The notes beneath the pieces were generated by a model. That model had not been told where the DNA came from and did not search any database. It saw only the letters and a program-made list of their open reading frames with translations. Positions 17,957 to 26,299 of a stretch of DNA of 64,000 nt are shown here, piece by piece (within the stretch, counting starts at the first letter, position 1; each line of letters begins with the position of its first letter). The DNA lies in assembly GCF_000164135.1 (NCBI RefSeq), contig NZ_GG770554.1, positions 939,696 to 1,003,695 on the forward strand, in the 5' to 3' direction. The stretch comes from Mycobacterium parascrofulaceum ATCC BAA-614 (GTDB taxonomy: Bacteria; Actinomycetota; Actinomycetes; Mycobacteriales; Mycobacteriaceae). The translations under genes and the position numbers were made by a program.

Positions 17957-18767
17957 CTGCCTGGTGAACGTCCACTTCGGGGAAGCGGAATCCCAGCCGA
18001 CGTGGATGCTCAGGGTCCGGGACGACTACTTCAAGGGCCCCGAGTCGATGTTCGCCCCGGTCGACCTCGCCGAACTCCTCGCCGAGATGGACGAGCAGGG
18101 CGTGCGAAAGGCGATCCTGATGGACTCGCTTGCCAACCCCTCCACGACCGCGCGCAAATTCGTCGAAGCCAGACCCGACCGGTTCGCGCTCGCGATGGGC
18201 GGGGTCAACCTGCTGCGCCCGGTGCGGTCGCTGCGCGAATTGACCGCCGTCGCGGCCGAGTTGCCCGTCGCGTATGCGGTGGTGGGGCCGAGCTTTTGGG
18301 GCGACGGCCAGTATCCGCCTAGCGATGCCGTGTACTACCCCCTCTACGCCAAGTGCGCCGAGCTGGACCTTCCGCTGTGCATCAACACCGGTATCCCGGG
18401 ACCGCCCATACCCGGCGAGGTCCAGCACCCCATGCACCTGGACCGGGTGTGCGTCCGATTCCCCGAACTTCGGTTGTGCATGATCCACGGAGCCGACCCG
18501 TGGTGGGATGTCGCGATCCGGCTGCTGCTGAAGTACGCCAACCTGCGGCTCATGACGTCGGCGTGGTCACCCAAGCGCCTGCCGGAGAGCCTGCTGCACT
18601 ACATGCGCACGCGCGGCCCCGACAAGGTGATCTACGCCTCCGACTGGCCGGTGTTGCCCATGCGCCGGGTCATCCCCGAAGCCCGTGCCCTCGATCTGCC
18701 CGCCGAGGTGCTGGACAACTACCTCTACAACAACGCGCGGGACTTCTTCTTTGGGAAGGACGAGTGA
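17937..18767 (+). CDS. Amidohydrolase-2 family protein
   Basis: A 276-residue compact amidohydrolase-2 protein. The C-terminal metal motif YASDWPVLP is retained, as is CMIHGADPWW in the usual His/Glu region. The N-terminal motif is atypical: AIDCLVNVHFG instead of a clear D-x-H. The ATG at 17937 lies inside the end of the synthetase gene, which shows translational coupling. Together with the 15077 gene this gives two different amidohydrolases in one operon, perhaps acting on successive ring-cleavage or decarboxylation products (inference). Confidence 0.85.
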   Translation: MTSKAIDCLVNVHFGEAESQPTWMLRVRDDYFKGPESMFAPVDLAELLAEMDEQGVRKAILMDSLANPSTTARKFVEARPDRFALAMGGVNLLRPVRSLRELTAVAAELPVAYAVVGPSFWGDGQYPPSDAVYYPLYAKCAELDLPLCINTGIPGPPIPGEVQHPMHLDRVCVRFPELRLCMIHGADPWWDVAIRLLLKYANLRLMTSAWSPKRLPESLLHYMRTRGPDKVIYASDWPVLPMRRVIPEARALDLPAEVLDNYLYNNARDFFFGKDE

Positions 18768-18769
18768 CG

Positions 18770-19828
18770 ATGGACCGATTCGAACTACGCAGGCTCGACT
18801 ACAGCCTGTCCGATGACCATGTCGCCCTGCAGAACGCCTACAAGCAGTTCTTCAAGACCCACTGCTCGATCGAAACCGTCCGCGCCGCAGAACAATCCGG
18901 CTTTGACAAGAACCTTTGGGAGCGGTTGTGCGGGATGGGCGCGACCACGATGGCGCTGCCGGAGTCGTGCGGCGGTGACGGCGCGACGCTCGTCGATCTC
19001 ACCCTGGTGGCCGAGGAGATCGGCCGATCCCTGGCGCCGGTGCCGTGGATCGACCACGTATGCACCGCACGGCTGCTGGGCCGGCTCGGCGCGCTGGCCG
19101 AGGGCGCCGCCGGGGTCGCCGAGGGGGAGCAACTGGCCGCGCTCGACCCGCGCATCGGCGCCGGCCGCGGCCCGCGGTTGATTCCCTCGGGGTCGATCGC
19201 CGACCACATCGTCGTCCGCGACGGCGACGAAGTCGTGAGGCTGGGCTTCGCCAGCCGTCCGGCGAAGGTCGACAACATCGGCCGGCTTCCGATGGCGTGG
19301 GTGGATCCCGCCGCGGCTGACACCCGTGCGATCGTCGGCGAAGGGCCCGACGCGGTGTCGGCTTACCGGACGGCGCTGGACGAGTGGCGGCTGCTGACCG
19401 CGGCGGCGCTCGTCGGGCTGGTGGAGGAGACCATGACCATCGCGGCCGAATTCGCCAAGACCCGCTACACGCTGGGTGTGCCCATCGCCACGCTGCAGGC
19501 GATCTCGCACCCCCTTGCCAACATGGCCATCACCGTCCAGGGCGGACGTAACCTGGCTCGACGTGCCGCCTGGTTCATGGACAACGAACCCGACGAGCGG
19601 CCCGAATTGGCGCCCTCCGCCTTCGTTTTCATGGCCGAAGAAGCCGCCAGGGCGGCGACCATGGCGGTCCACATCCAAGGCGGGCTCGGGGTTTCGGCCG
19701 AGGCCGCGGCGACGGCGTATCTGGTGCGCGCCCGGGGATGGCCGCTGGCCGCCGGCGATCCGGGCGCGACGGCCCAACGGATCGCGGAGATCGTGACCGC
19801 CCGCGAGGGCGCGGCGCAGCCGGCATAG
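18770..19828 (+). CDS. Acyl-CoA dehydrogenase, small subunit of a two-gene FadE pair
   Basis: A 352-residue acyl-CoA dehydrogenase-fold protein. LRRLDYSLSDDHVALQNAYK is the N-terminal helix, PESCGGDGATLVD the flavin-loop area, and TRYTLGVPIATLQAISH the C-terminal domain motif. It lacks the middle-domain TEP..GSD signature and the catalytic Glu-Gly-Thr motif, as in one subunit of mycobacterial alpha2beta2 enzymes (FadE26/27, FadE28/29 types). The ATG at 18770 has AAGGA 10 bases upstream; GTG 18764 overlaps the previous stop but is too close to it. It probably works with the next gene product. Confidence 0.88.
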   Translation: MDRFELRRLDYSLSDDHVALQNAYKQFFKTHCSIETVRAAEQSGFDKNLWERLCGMGATTMALPESCGGDGATLVDLTLVAEEIGRSLAPVPWIDHVCTARLLGRLGALAEGAAGVAEGEQLAALDPRIGAGRGPRLIPSGSIADHIVVRDGDEVVRLGFASRPAKVDNIGRLPMAWVDPAAADTRAIVGEGPDAVSAYRTALDEWRLLTAAALVGLVEETMTIAAEFAKTRYTLGVPIATLQAISHPLANMAITVQGGRNLARRAAWFMDNEPDERPELAPSAFVFMAEEAARAATMAVHIQGGLGVSAEAAATAYLVRARGWPLAAGDPGATAQRIAEIVTAREGAAQPA

Positions 19829-19843
19829 GAAGGGGCAACGTCC

Positions 19844-21043
19844 ATGGATTTCTCCCGCGTCGAGCTGTCCGACGACGACAACGCCTTCCGTGCGGAAGCG
19901 CGGAGCTTTCTGGCCACGCACATGACCGAAGAGGTCAGGCGCCGGGACCGGGAAACCGGCGACAATTTCGACGAGGGGCTGCACCTGAAGTTCGGCGCCG
20001 CGGGTTATCTGGAAGCCGAGTGGAAGCCGGAATCCGAAGGCGGTTTCACCCGGGTGCGGCGCCGCATCTGGGAGCTGGAGAAGCGGCGGGCGCACGTTCC
20101 CTGGGTGACGTGGGGGACGACCGCGATGGTCGCCCGTTCGGTCGACAGGTTCGGGTCGCCGCAGCTGCGCGACGAGGTCCTGCCGAAAGTCTTCAGCGGC
20201 GAGGTGCGGTTGTGTCTCGGCTACACCGAGCCCGAAGGCGGCTCCGATGTCGCCACCTGTAAGACCCGCGCGGTGCGGGAGGCCGACGGGTCGAGCTGGA
20301 TCATCAACGGCTCCAAGATGTTCACGACCGGCGCCCACAACTGCCAGTACGTCTTCCTGATCACCAACACCGCCCCGGATGCGCCGAAGCACAAGAGCCT
20401 GACCATGTTCCTGGTGCCGCTGGACTCACCCGGCATCGAGATCCAGGGAATCCGAACGGTGGACGGCGACCGGACCAACATCGTCTACTACAGCGACGTC
20501 CGCGTGGACGACAAGTATCGGCTTGGCGACGTGAACGGCGGCTGGACGGTGCTGCGCGAACCGCTCAACGTCGAGCACGGCGCCGTCGCCGCCGCCCCGG
20601 ACGGGCTGCAGGACACGTCGATCATGATGCACCAGGCCGGGTTCCTGTCCCAGGCGGTCGACCGGGCGGCGGCGAGCGTGACTCGGCCCGACGGCGACGG
20701 GCGCCGGCTCATCGACGACAAGTCGGTCGCCTACCGGCTGGGCCGCTGCGTGGCCCGATTGGAGACGGCGCTGGCCACCCCGAGCATTTTCGGCCGGGTC
20801 GCCATCGCGCAGACGATGCGCGACATCTCGCCGGAATTGATGGACATCCTCGGCGCCGCGGCCACGCTGCCGTACGGGACGGAGGCGGCCGCCGACGACG
20901 GCAGCGCCGAGTACGCCTACCGGTTCGCCCCGCTGGTGGGAATCTATGGCGGGACGCTGGAGGTGTTCCGCAACATGATCGCCCAGTACATGCTGGGCCT
21001 CGGCAAACCGGCTTACGCGCCACCGGTCACGAAGGTGTCGTGA
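19844..21043 (+). CDS. Acyl-CoA dehydrogenase, large subunit of a two-gene FadE pair
   Basis: A 399-residue acyl-CoA dehydrogenase with a good flavin motif, GYTEPEGGSDVATC, and NGSKMFTTGAHN. The C-terminal motif is IYGGTLEVFRNMIAQ: the position of the usual YEGT glutamate is Gly, so the catalytic base must come from elsewhere. GGAAGGGG precedes the ATG at 19844, 15 bases after the partner gene. The pair arrangement matches steroid-type heterotetrameric dehydrogenases, which accept bulky CoA esters (established for the ChsE enzymes; applied here by analogy). Confidence 0.9.
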   Translation: MDFSRVELSDDDNAFRAEARSFLATHMTEEVRRRDRETGDNFDEGLHLKFGAAGYLEAEWKPESEGGFTRVRRRIWELEKRRAHVPWVTWGTTAMVARSVDRFGSPQLRDEVLPKVFSGEVRLCLGYTEPEGGSDVATCKTRAVREADGSSWIINGSKMFTTGAHNCQYVFLITNTAPDAPKHKSLTMFLVPLDSPGIEIQGIRTVDGDRTNIVYYSDVRVDDKYRLGDVNGGWTVLREPLNVEHGAVAAAPDGLQDTSIMMHQAGFLSQAVDRAAASVTRPDGDGRRLIDDKSVAYRLGRCVARLETALATPSIFGRVAIAQTMRDISPELMDILGAAATLPYGTEAAADDGSAEYAYRFAPLVGIYGGTLEVFRNMIAQYMLGLGKPAYAPPVTKVS

Positions 21044-21058
21044 CCGGTTGGCGGGTGC

Positions 21059-21235
21059 TCAGCCGTGCCCCCCGTAGATGATCCGCAGCATCTTGAGATT
21101 GATGCGGAGGAAGCGCCCGAACTGGACGAGCATGCTCTGGCGCATCCGGAGCGTCGTTGGGGTGGGCAGCGGTGCGTCGGCAATGCGTTCGGCCGTCAGC
21201 GCATTCACGTCCGAATAACCGTTCTCGTCGTCCAT
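21059..21235 (-). CDS. 58-residue basic/amphipathic protein linked to SQR-like gene
   Basis: A small protein of 58 residues. The acidic N-terminus (MDDENGYSDVNALTAE) is followed by a Pro-rich link and a basic, strongly amphipathic C-terminal helix (SMLVQFGRFLRINLKMLRI) ending in YGGHG. AAAGG stands 7 bases before the ATG at 21235, and the gene starts 12 bases after the SQR-like stop, so the two are co-translated. I do not recognise a family. The helix could bind the membrane surface or anchor the flavoprotein (inference). It converges with the FadE gene 15 bases away. Confidence 0.7.
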   Translation of the reverse strand: MDDENGYSDVNALTAERIADAPLPTPTTLRMRQSMLVQFGRFLRINLKMLRIIYGGHG

Positions 21236-21246
21236 CGGAGTGCCTT

Positions 21247-22704
21247 TCACTCAGGAATCAGCCACCAGAATGGGCGGGCTTTCGCCTTATAGATGAAGAG
21301 ATAGTGCAACAACAGCTTGATCCAGTGGCCGGCGAGGCCGAGCTCACCGGAGGTGCCGGCGATGTCGCGGCCCGTCTGCGGATACTTCGCCGGGTCGGGG
21401 ACGACGGGGAACATCGTCATCGCGGCGGCCGAGCCCTCACGCAAACCGGTGCCGGCCGACGCAACGCACGCCGCGCCCATCGTCGACATCGAGGCGCGGT
21501 GCGCGGCTGCGGCCGTTCCCTTGGTGATTCGATCGCGGATGGTCTCGGCGACCGTTTTCGCCATGATGCCCGACGGCATGCCGGTTCGCGGCGGGCTGGG
21601 GGTGATGACCGTCCCGGTGGGACTCGTGCGCGGCCGCGAGATGGGATGTGGGGGAGCGAACGCGATGCCCGGCGCGAAGATATTCGGGTAGGCGGGGGAC
21701 TCGTAGGTGTGCGGCCAGTCCTCCGCCGACCACTCGTCATAGGGCTTGCCCGAGTAGTCCGCGTCTACCTTCAGGAAGCCCGACGGTGCGAACAAGGTGG
21801 ACGTGATGTCGTTGCCGCGCTTGTCGTATGCCGTCAGCGCAGCTCCCCGGAACGGCGGTAGCAGCATGGCGAAGTCGAAGTCCAGTTCGTGTTCTCTGCC
21901 GTCGAGTTGCTCGTAGCGCAGCTTGCCGTCCATGACTTCATGGACCGCCGCCTGTGTGATGGCCCTGACGCCGCGCTCACGGAAGAGTGACTCGGTCCAC
22001 AGCCGGCTGGACTGCACGAAGCCCTTCTCGACGAAACTCATTCCACCGACGCCGAAGTCGCCAAGTTCGTACTCGTTCGTGAGGTAGACGATGTCGGCGA
22101 GGTCTCGCACTCCGGCGGCGCGCAGCGTGTGCTCCACGTTGAAGGTGTATTCGAACGCCGCACCCTCGCACGTGCAGGTTCCGTGCCCGACGCCGATGAC
22201 GAGCCGCTGCTTCTCACCGGCCTTGAGCTTGGCCACGACCCGGTCAAGCGCTTTCGCCGCCTCGACGGCATGGTCCGCGGTGCACACCGAATATGAATGC
22301 CCCGCGGGGCCCAGCCCGGGCGTGGCCGCGAAGTTCAGCAGTGGGCCGGTCGCGTTGATCAGGTAGTCATAGGTGATGGAGCCGCTCTGCCCCTCGTGCT
22401 CGTCGTCCGTGTAGACGAAGTCCACCGACGGCGCCGGCTGGTCCTCGGTGCCCTCCGGGCGGATCGCGGTGGCGAGGGCTTGACGGAACACGATGCCCTT
22501 GCGCCGGTAGATCGGCCTCAGCGGAATGAGTACCTTGGCCGGATCCATTCGCCCGACGCCGACCCAGATGTTCGACGGGATCCAGTTCCAGTCGGCGTTG
22601 GGGGAGATCACCACCACTTCGTGGCTGCGGCCCAGCCATCGGCGCAGGTGCAGCGCGGCGGTATGCCCGGCGATGCCAGCGCCGAGGATGACGACTCGTG
22701 CCAT
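21247..22704 (-). CDS. Sulfide:quinone reductase-like FAD oxidoreductase
   Basis: A 485-residue two-dinucleotide-domain flavoprotein. VVILGAGIAGHTAALHLRRW is the FAD site at the N-terminus. Candidate redox cysteines are C141 (SVCTADH), C177/C179 (GHGTCTCEGAAFEY) and C413. The C-terminal GLAGHWIKLLLHYLFIYKAK is an amphipathic membrane-binding helix like that of SQR proteins. It probably reduces quinone with electrons from sulfide, a persulfide or another thiol donor. RBS and ATG at 22704; it is read divergently from the AhpD-like/thioredoxin genes, which strengthens a thiol-redox role. Type II NADH dehydrogenase is a less likely alternative. Confidence 0.82.
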   Translation of the reverse strand: MARVVILGAGIAGHTAALHLRRWLGRSHEVVVISPNADWNWIPSNIWVGVGRMDPAKVLIPLRPIYRRKGIVFRQALATAIRPEGTEDQPAPSVDFVYTDDEHEGQSGSITYDYLINATGPLLNFAATPGLGPAGHSYSVCTADHAVEAAKALDRVVAKLKAGEKQRLVIGVGHGTCTCEGAAFEYTFNVEHTLRAAGVRDLADIVYLTNEYELGDFGVGGMSFVEKGFVQSSRLWTESLFRERGVRAITQAAVHEVMDGKLRYEQLDGREHELDFDFAMLLPPFRGAALTAYDKRGNDITSTLFAPSGFLKVDADYSGKPYDEWSAEDWPHTYESPAYPNIFAPGIAFAPPHPISRPRTSPTGTVITPSPPRTGMPSGIMAKTVAETIRDRITKGTAAAAHRASMSTMGAACVASAGTGLREGSAAAMTMFPVVPDPAKYPQTGRDIAGTSGELGLAGHWIKLLLHYLFIYKAKARPFWWLIPE

Positions 22705-22891
22705 TGATGCTCCTTCGTTCCGCAGGCCGGCATGACCGTTGGGACGAGCTGCTCCCCGCGGGAATGCCGAGCGCTTCGAGGCCAGATTGCGCCCCGTGAC
22801 GACGCATCTCTAGGGCCGATGGACTCTATTGGCGGAGGCATATGTGCACCGAAGGAAAAACTCCATCGGTTGGCGGGAATACCCCTACCCG

Positions 22892-22910
22892 TATAGGTAT
22901 TGTATCAAGC
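22892..22910 (+). promoter_or_regulatory. Probable leaderless promoter with GGTATTGTA element
   Basis: TATAGGTATTGTA at 22892-22904 contains a -10 type TATTGT (22898-22903), followed after 7 bases by the ATG at 22911, and there is no ribosome site. This is the geometry of mycobacterial leaderless transcripts. GTATAGGTAT partly matches the GATAGGTAT element of the island's other promoters, so control by the same regulator is possible but weaker here. Confidence 0.5.
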
Positions 22911-23291
22911 ATGACCGAACATAACCACTACCAAGAGGTGCTCGACGACCTCAACCCCCAGCACCGCGCGCTGCGCAAGATGATCCCGGACGTTTACCGG
23001 GGTTTTGCCGAGACGAGCAACGGCGCACTGACCTCGGGCGCCTTGGACAAGAAGTTCAAGGAGCTGATCGCGGTCGCGATCGGCGTCGTCGCCGGATGTG
23101 ACGGCTGCATCGCCTCGCACGCTCAGGGGGCGGCCCGCGCCGGCGCATCCAAGGAAGAGGCCGCCGAGGCGATCGGCGTCAGCATTCTCATGCATGGTGG
23201 CCCGGCGACCATCTATGGTGCACGCGCCTACAGCGCGTTTTGCGAATTCGCCGACAAGATCGCGGACGACGCAGCAGGGCCGGCCCACTGA
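22911..23291 (+). CDS. AhpD-like / carboxymuconolactone decarboxylase-fold protein
   Basis: A 126-residue protein with the alkylhydroperoxidase active-site set E51, C63, C66 and H70 in ELIAVAIGVVAGCDGCIASH. The Cys-x-x-Cys-x-x-x-His signature supports a peroxidase or thiol-disulfide role rather than lactone decarboxylation. It is followed 55 bases later by a thioredoxin, a natural electron donor. The ATG at 22911 is preferred to an upstream start at 22842 because the promoter element lies between them. Confidence 0.88.
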   Translation: MTEHNHYQEVLDDLNPQHRALRKMIPDVYRGFAETSNGALTSGALDKKFKELIAVAIGVVAGCDGCIASHAQGAARAGASKEEAAEAIGVSILMHGGPATIYGARAYSAFCEFADKIADDAAGPAH

Positions 23292-23346
23292 GCGGCCACC
23301 GCCCAGGTCGAGACGATCCCACCCTCATTTTTCGAAAGGAACAGCC

Positions 23347-23721
23347 ATGACCGTCAAATCACTGACCGCCGCCGATTTCGAGTCGACCATCCTGACCAGT
23401 CCGATCGTGCTGGTCGACTTCTGGGCCCCGTGGTGCGGGCCATGCCGGGCCTTCGCGCCGACCTTCGAACGATCCGCCCAGAACCACCCGGACATCGTGT
23501 ACGCCAAGGTGGACACCGACGCCGAGCCCGAGCTGGCCGGGACCGTGGGCATCCGCTCCGTGCCGACGATCATGGCGTTCCGCGACGGCATCCTCGTGTA
23601 CAGCCAGCCGGGGGCGATGTCACCGGCGGTGCTGGAGGACCTGATCGACCAGATCAAGGGTCTGGACATGGAGAAGGTCCGCGCCAAGATCGCCGAGCGC
23701 AAAGCCGCCGTGCAGGCATAG
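23347..23721 (+). CDS. Thioredoxin
   Basis: A 124-residue thioredoxin with the classical active site WCGPC at residues 29-33 (VDFWAPWCGPCRAF) and the cis-Pro segment IRSVPTIMAFRDG. The C-terminus carries an extra charged helix (MEKVRAKIAERKAAVQA) of about 20 residues beyond a standard thioredoxin. CGAAAGGAACAG precedes the ATG. Its place between an AhpD-like protein and a Cys-rich miniprotein suggests a dedicated reductant for this cassette, not the housekeeping thioredoxin (inference). Confidence 0.93.
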   Translation: MTVKSLTAADFESTILTSPIVLVDFWAPWCGPCRAFAPTFERSAQNHPDIVYAKVDTDAEPELAGTVGIRSVPTIMAFRDGILVYSQPGAMSPAVLEDLIDQIKGLDMEKVRAKIAERKAAVQA

Positions 23722-23757
23722 TGGCCCAACCGATTTCCCGACCATAAGCGAGCAACC

Positions 23758-23886
23758 ATGTGCTATCCCGTACGCTGCCGCCGATGCGGCAACATCACCT
23801 GGGCGGGGTGCGGTCAGCATGCCGAAAGTGTGATGAAGCGGGTGCTCGCCGAGCAACGGTGCACCTGCGGCCATAGCGCCCGATAG
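23758..23886 (+). CDS. 42-residue Cys-rich, zinc-ribbon-like miniprotein
   Basis: A short frame starting at ATG 23758 and ending at TAG 23884-23886, with AAGCGAG upstream. The product has six cysteines in CxxC-like spacing: MCYPVRCRRCGNITWAGCG near the start and RCTCGHSAR at the end. The TWAGCGQH segment is one I recall from small actinobacterial proteins of unknown function. Zinc binding is likely from the Cys pattern. It directly follows the thioredoxin gene (36-base gap) and converges with the thiolase gene 9 bases away. Confidence 0.75.
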   Translation: MCYPVRCRRCGNITWAGCGQHAESVMKRVLAEQRCTCGHSAR

Positions 23887-23895
23887 CGCGACCAC

Positions 23896-25041
23896 TCAGG
23901 TCGTCAGGATGGTTGCCGCGGCGGTGCCGGGCGCGCCGTAAAGCTGAGCGAAGCCGACGCGCGGCTCACCGGGTATCTGGCGGTCGCCCGCCTCGCCCCG
24001 CAGTTGGCGCACCAGTTCGTGGATCTGGTGCAGGCCCGACGCCCCGATCGGCTCGCCGTTCGCGATCAACCCGCCGTCGGTGTTGACCGGCATTGAACCG
24101 GCGATTTCGGTGGCACCGTCGGCCAGCAGCTTCTCCTGCTCGCCGTCGGCGCAGAACCCGCACTCGGCCATGTGGATGATCTCCGCTCCGGCGTCGGTGT
24201 CCTGCAGCTGGATGACATCGACATCCTCCGGCGCCACGCCCGCCCTTTCGAAAGCGGCGCGCGACGCGTACACGGTCGGGGAGACGTCCTCGTCGATCGG
24301 GGCGAAGGTGGTGTTGACCTCGTAGGCGCCGTAGCGGCGGGTGCGCACCTCGACCGCCCGCAAGAAGATCGGCGTGCCGGTGTAGCGGTGGGCAATGTCG
24401 GCGCGACACATCACCACGGCGGCCGCACCCTCGTCGGGCGCGCAGAACATGTACTGGGTGAGCGGGTAGTTCAGCATCGCCGAGTTGAGGATGTCGTCCT
24501 CGGGGATCGGCTTGCGGCGAAAGGCGCATGGGTTCAACGCGCCGTTGCGGAGATTCTTCGCGGCCACCTTGGCCAGCGTTCGGTGCGAGATGCCGTGGTC
24601 GTGCAGGTAGCGGTTGGCCTTCATGCCGAAGAACTTGGTCGTGAGGTACTGCCCGTTCTCGGCATACCAGCGCGGCATTCCCACCAGGGCGGGATCCTCG
24701 GTGAAGGCGCCGCGGGGATGCTTGTCCAGACCGATGGCGATCCCGATGTCGTAGTCGCCGAGCCGGATACCGTCGGCACAGGCCTTGGCGGCGCTCGCCG
24801 CGGTAGCGCACGCGTTGAACACGTTGGTGAACGGGATGCCCGACAGCCCGACCATCGCGACGATCGCGTCCGGGTTGGCCACCGTCCAGCTGCCGCCCGT
24901 CGCGGCCTGAATGTCCTTCCATTCCAAGCCCGCGTCGGTGACCGCGAATTGGATGGCGTCGGTGGCCATCTCCATCGCCGACTTGCCCTCGAAGCGGCCG
25001 AACGGGTGCAACCCCACGCCGATGATCGCCACGTCATTCAT
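23896..25041 (-). CDS. Thiolase-like lipid-transfer protein (Ltp/SCPx-thiolase type)
   Basis: A 381-residue thiolase-superfamily protein. C78 in NVFNACATAASA is the nucleophile position; NTDGGLIANGEPIGASG replaces the usual GHPxGASG His with Glu; the C-terminus YGAPGTAAATIL lacks the second Cys. These features resemble the Ltp/SCPx thiolases of mycobacteria, some of which act as retro-aldolases on steroid side chains. Such aldolases usually need a DUF35 partner, and none is seen nearby. It is the last gene of the P450-CaiB-thiolase operon. Confidence 0.85.
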   Translation of the reverse strand: MNDVAIIGVGLHPFGRFEGKSAMEMATDAIQFAVTDAGLEWKDIQAATGGSWTVANPDAIVAMVGLSGIPFTNVFNACATAASAAKACADGIRLGDYDIGIAIGLDKHPRGAFTEDPALVGMPRWYAENGQYLTTKFFGMKANRYLHDHGISHRTLAKVAAKNLRNGALNPCAFRRKPIPEDDILNSAMLNYPLTQYMFCAPDEGAAAVVMCRADIAHRYTGTPIFLRAVEVRTRRYGAYEVNTTFAPIDEDVSPTVYASRAAFERAGVAPEDVDVIQLQDTDAGAEIIHMAECGFCADGEQEKLLADGATEIAGSMPVNTDGGLIANGEPIGASGLHQIHELVRQLRGEAGDRQIPGEPRVGFAQLYGAPGTAAATILTT

Positions 25042-25060
25042 GGGCGCGGCATGCCGTCCG

Positions 25061-26290
25061 TCACGCGATAGCTCCCGAGTCCTTCAGTTGCTCGATGCGG
25101 TCCCAATCCATACCCAGTTCCATCAGCACGAGCTCGGTGTGTTCGGAAGCCTGAGGGGCCCGCGTGGTCACCAGCGGCTCGTGGTTGAACTGCACGGGGC
25201 CGCGCACGACGCGGAAAGGCTTCCCGCCGCCGGCCAACTCGACCTCGCTGATCATGTCGTTGGCACGGGCCTGCTCGTCGTCGACCAGGTCGAGAAGGCT
25301 CTGGAACGGCGCCCATTGGCCCTTCATCGTCTTCAAGTGCTGCCGCCAGTAGTCGACAGGCTTGGCGGCGAAGGCCTTTGCGATCAGCTCGGCGGCCGCG
25401 CCGGCGTTCTGAATCAGGGGCAGCACGTCGGAGAAGCGGGGATCGTCGGCCGCCTCGGGGATGCCGAGATGCTCGAATGTGTCGCGGATCAAGCCGGTCG
25501 GGCTGATGATGCACAGGTTGATGGTGCCGCCGTCGGAGGTTTCGTAGTTGCCCATGAAGGGGTTCACCGACATCGCGGTGGCGGCGCCCGGCATCGGGGT
25601 GCGCATCACCTGCCCGGTCTCCATGCCCTGCGTCACGCTCGCTCCCGCCGCCCACCAGGCGGTGCTCAGCAACGACACGTCGAGCTCGAGGGCTTCGCCG
25701 GTGCGCTCGCGATGCAGCAGCGCCGCCGAGATGCCGCCGGCGATGAACATGCCGCCGATCGAGTCGCCGAACGCGGGAATGCCCTGCCCGAGCGCGCCGC
25801 CCAGCTCCTCGGGGGTCAGCGCGTACCCGATGCCGCTGCGCGTCCAGAACGCCGTCCCGTCGTAGCCGCCCGTGTCACGCTCGGCGCCCTTGTCGCCGTA
25901 CGCCGACCCGCGCGCGTAGACGATGTTCGGGTTCACCGCGCGAATGTGCTCGACGTCGAACTTGTGCTTCTGGCGCTGCGCCGGCATGTAATTGGTGAGG
26001 AACACGTCAGAGGTCTTGGCCAGTTCGTAGATCACCTCTTGACCGCCCGGCGTCGAGACGTCGATCCCGACGCTGCGCTTGCCCCGGTTGGGATGTTCCA
26101 TCAGCGGGTGCCGCTCCGGATCGAGTTGGATGCCACCCATGTTGATGAAGCCGCGTTGGGTGTCGCCGCGCAGCGGGTGCTCGACCTTGATGACGTCCGC
26201 GCCCCAATCGGCGAGAATGGCGCCCGCCGCCGGGACGAACGTGAATTGGGCAAGTTCCAGGACTCGGATGCCGGACATGACTTTTACCAT
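25061..26290 (-). CDS. CoA transferase family III (CaiB/BaiF)
   Basis: A 409-residue family III CoA transferase. The N-terminal VLELAQFTFVPAAGAILADW and ADVIKVEHPLRGD are the CaiB Rossmann region; LTNYMPAQRQKHKFD precedes the typical NPNIVYARGSAYG stretch; the acceptor Asp is expected in GGYDGTAFWTRSG. It would move CoA between acids without ATP, for example from a product CoA ester to the incoming substrate or racemise an alpha-methyl acyl-CoA (family knowledge). Start ATG 26290, 9 bases after the P450 stop; ATG 26278 is also possible. Confidence 0.9.
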   Translation of the reverse strand: MVKVMSGIRVLELAQFTFVPAAGAILADWGADVIKVEHPLRGDTQRGFINMGGIQLDPERHPLMEHPNRGKRSVGIDVSTPGGQEVIYELAKTSDVFLTNYMPAQRQKHKFDVEHIRAVNPNIVYARGSAYGDKGAERDTGGYDGTAFWTRSGIGYALTPEELGGALGQGIPAFGDSIGGMFIAGGISAALLHRERTGEALELDVSLLSTAWWAAGASVTQGMETGQVMRTPMPGAATAMSVNPFMGNYETSDGGTINLCIISPTGLIRDTFEHLGIPEAADDPRFSDVLPLIQNAGAAAELIAKAFAAKPVDYWRQHLKTMKGQWAPFQSLLDLVDDEQARANDMISEVELAGGGKPFRVVRGPVQFNHEPLVTTRAPQASEHTELVLMELGMDWDRIEQLKDSGAIA

Positions 26291-26299
26291 TTTCGGACC

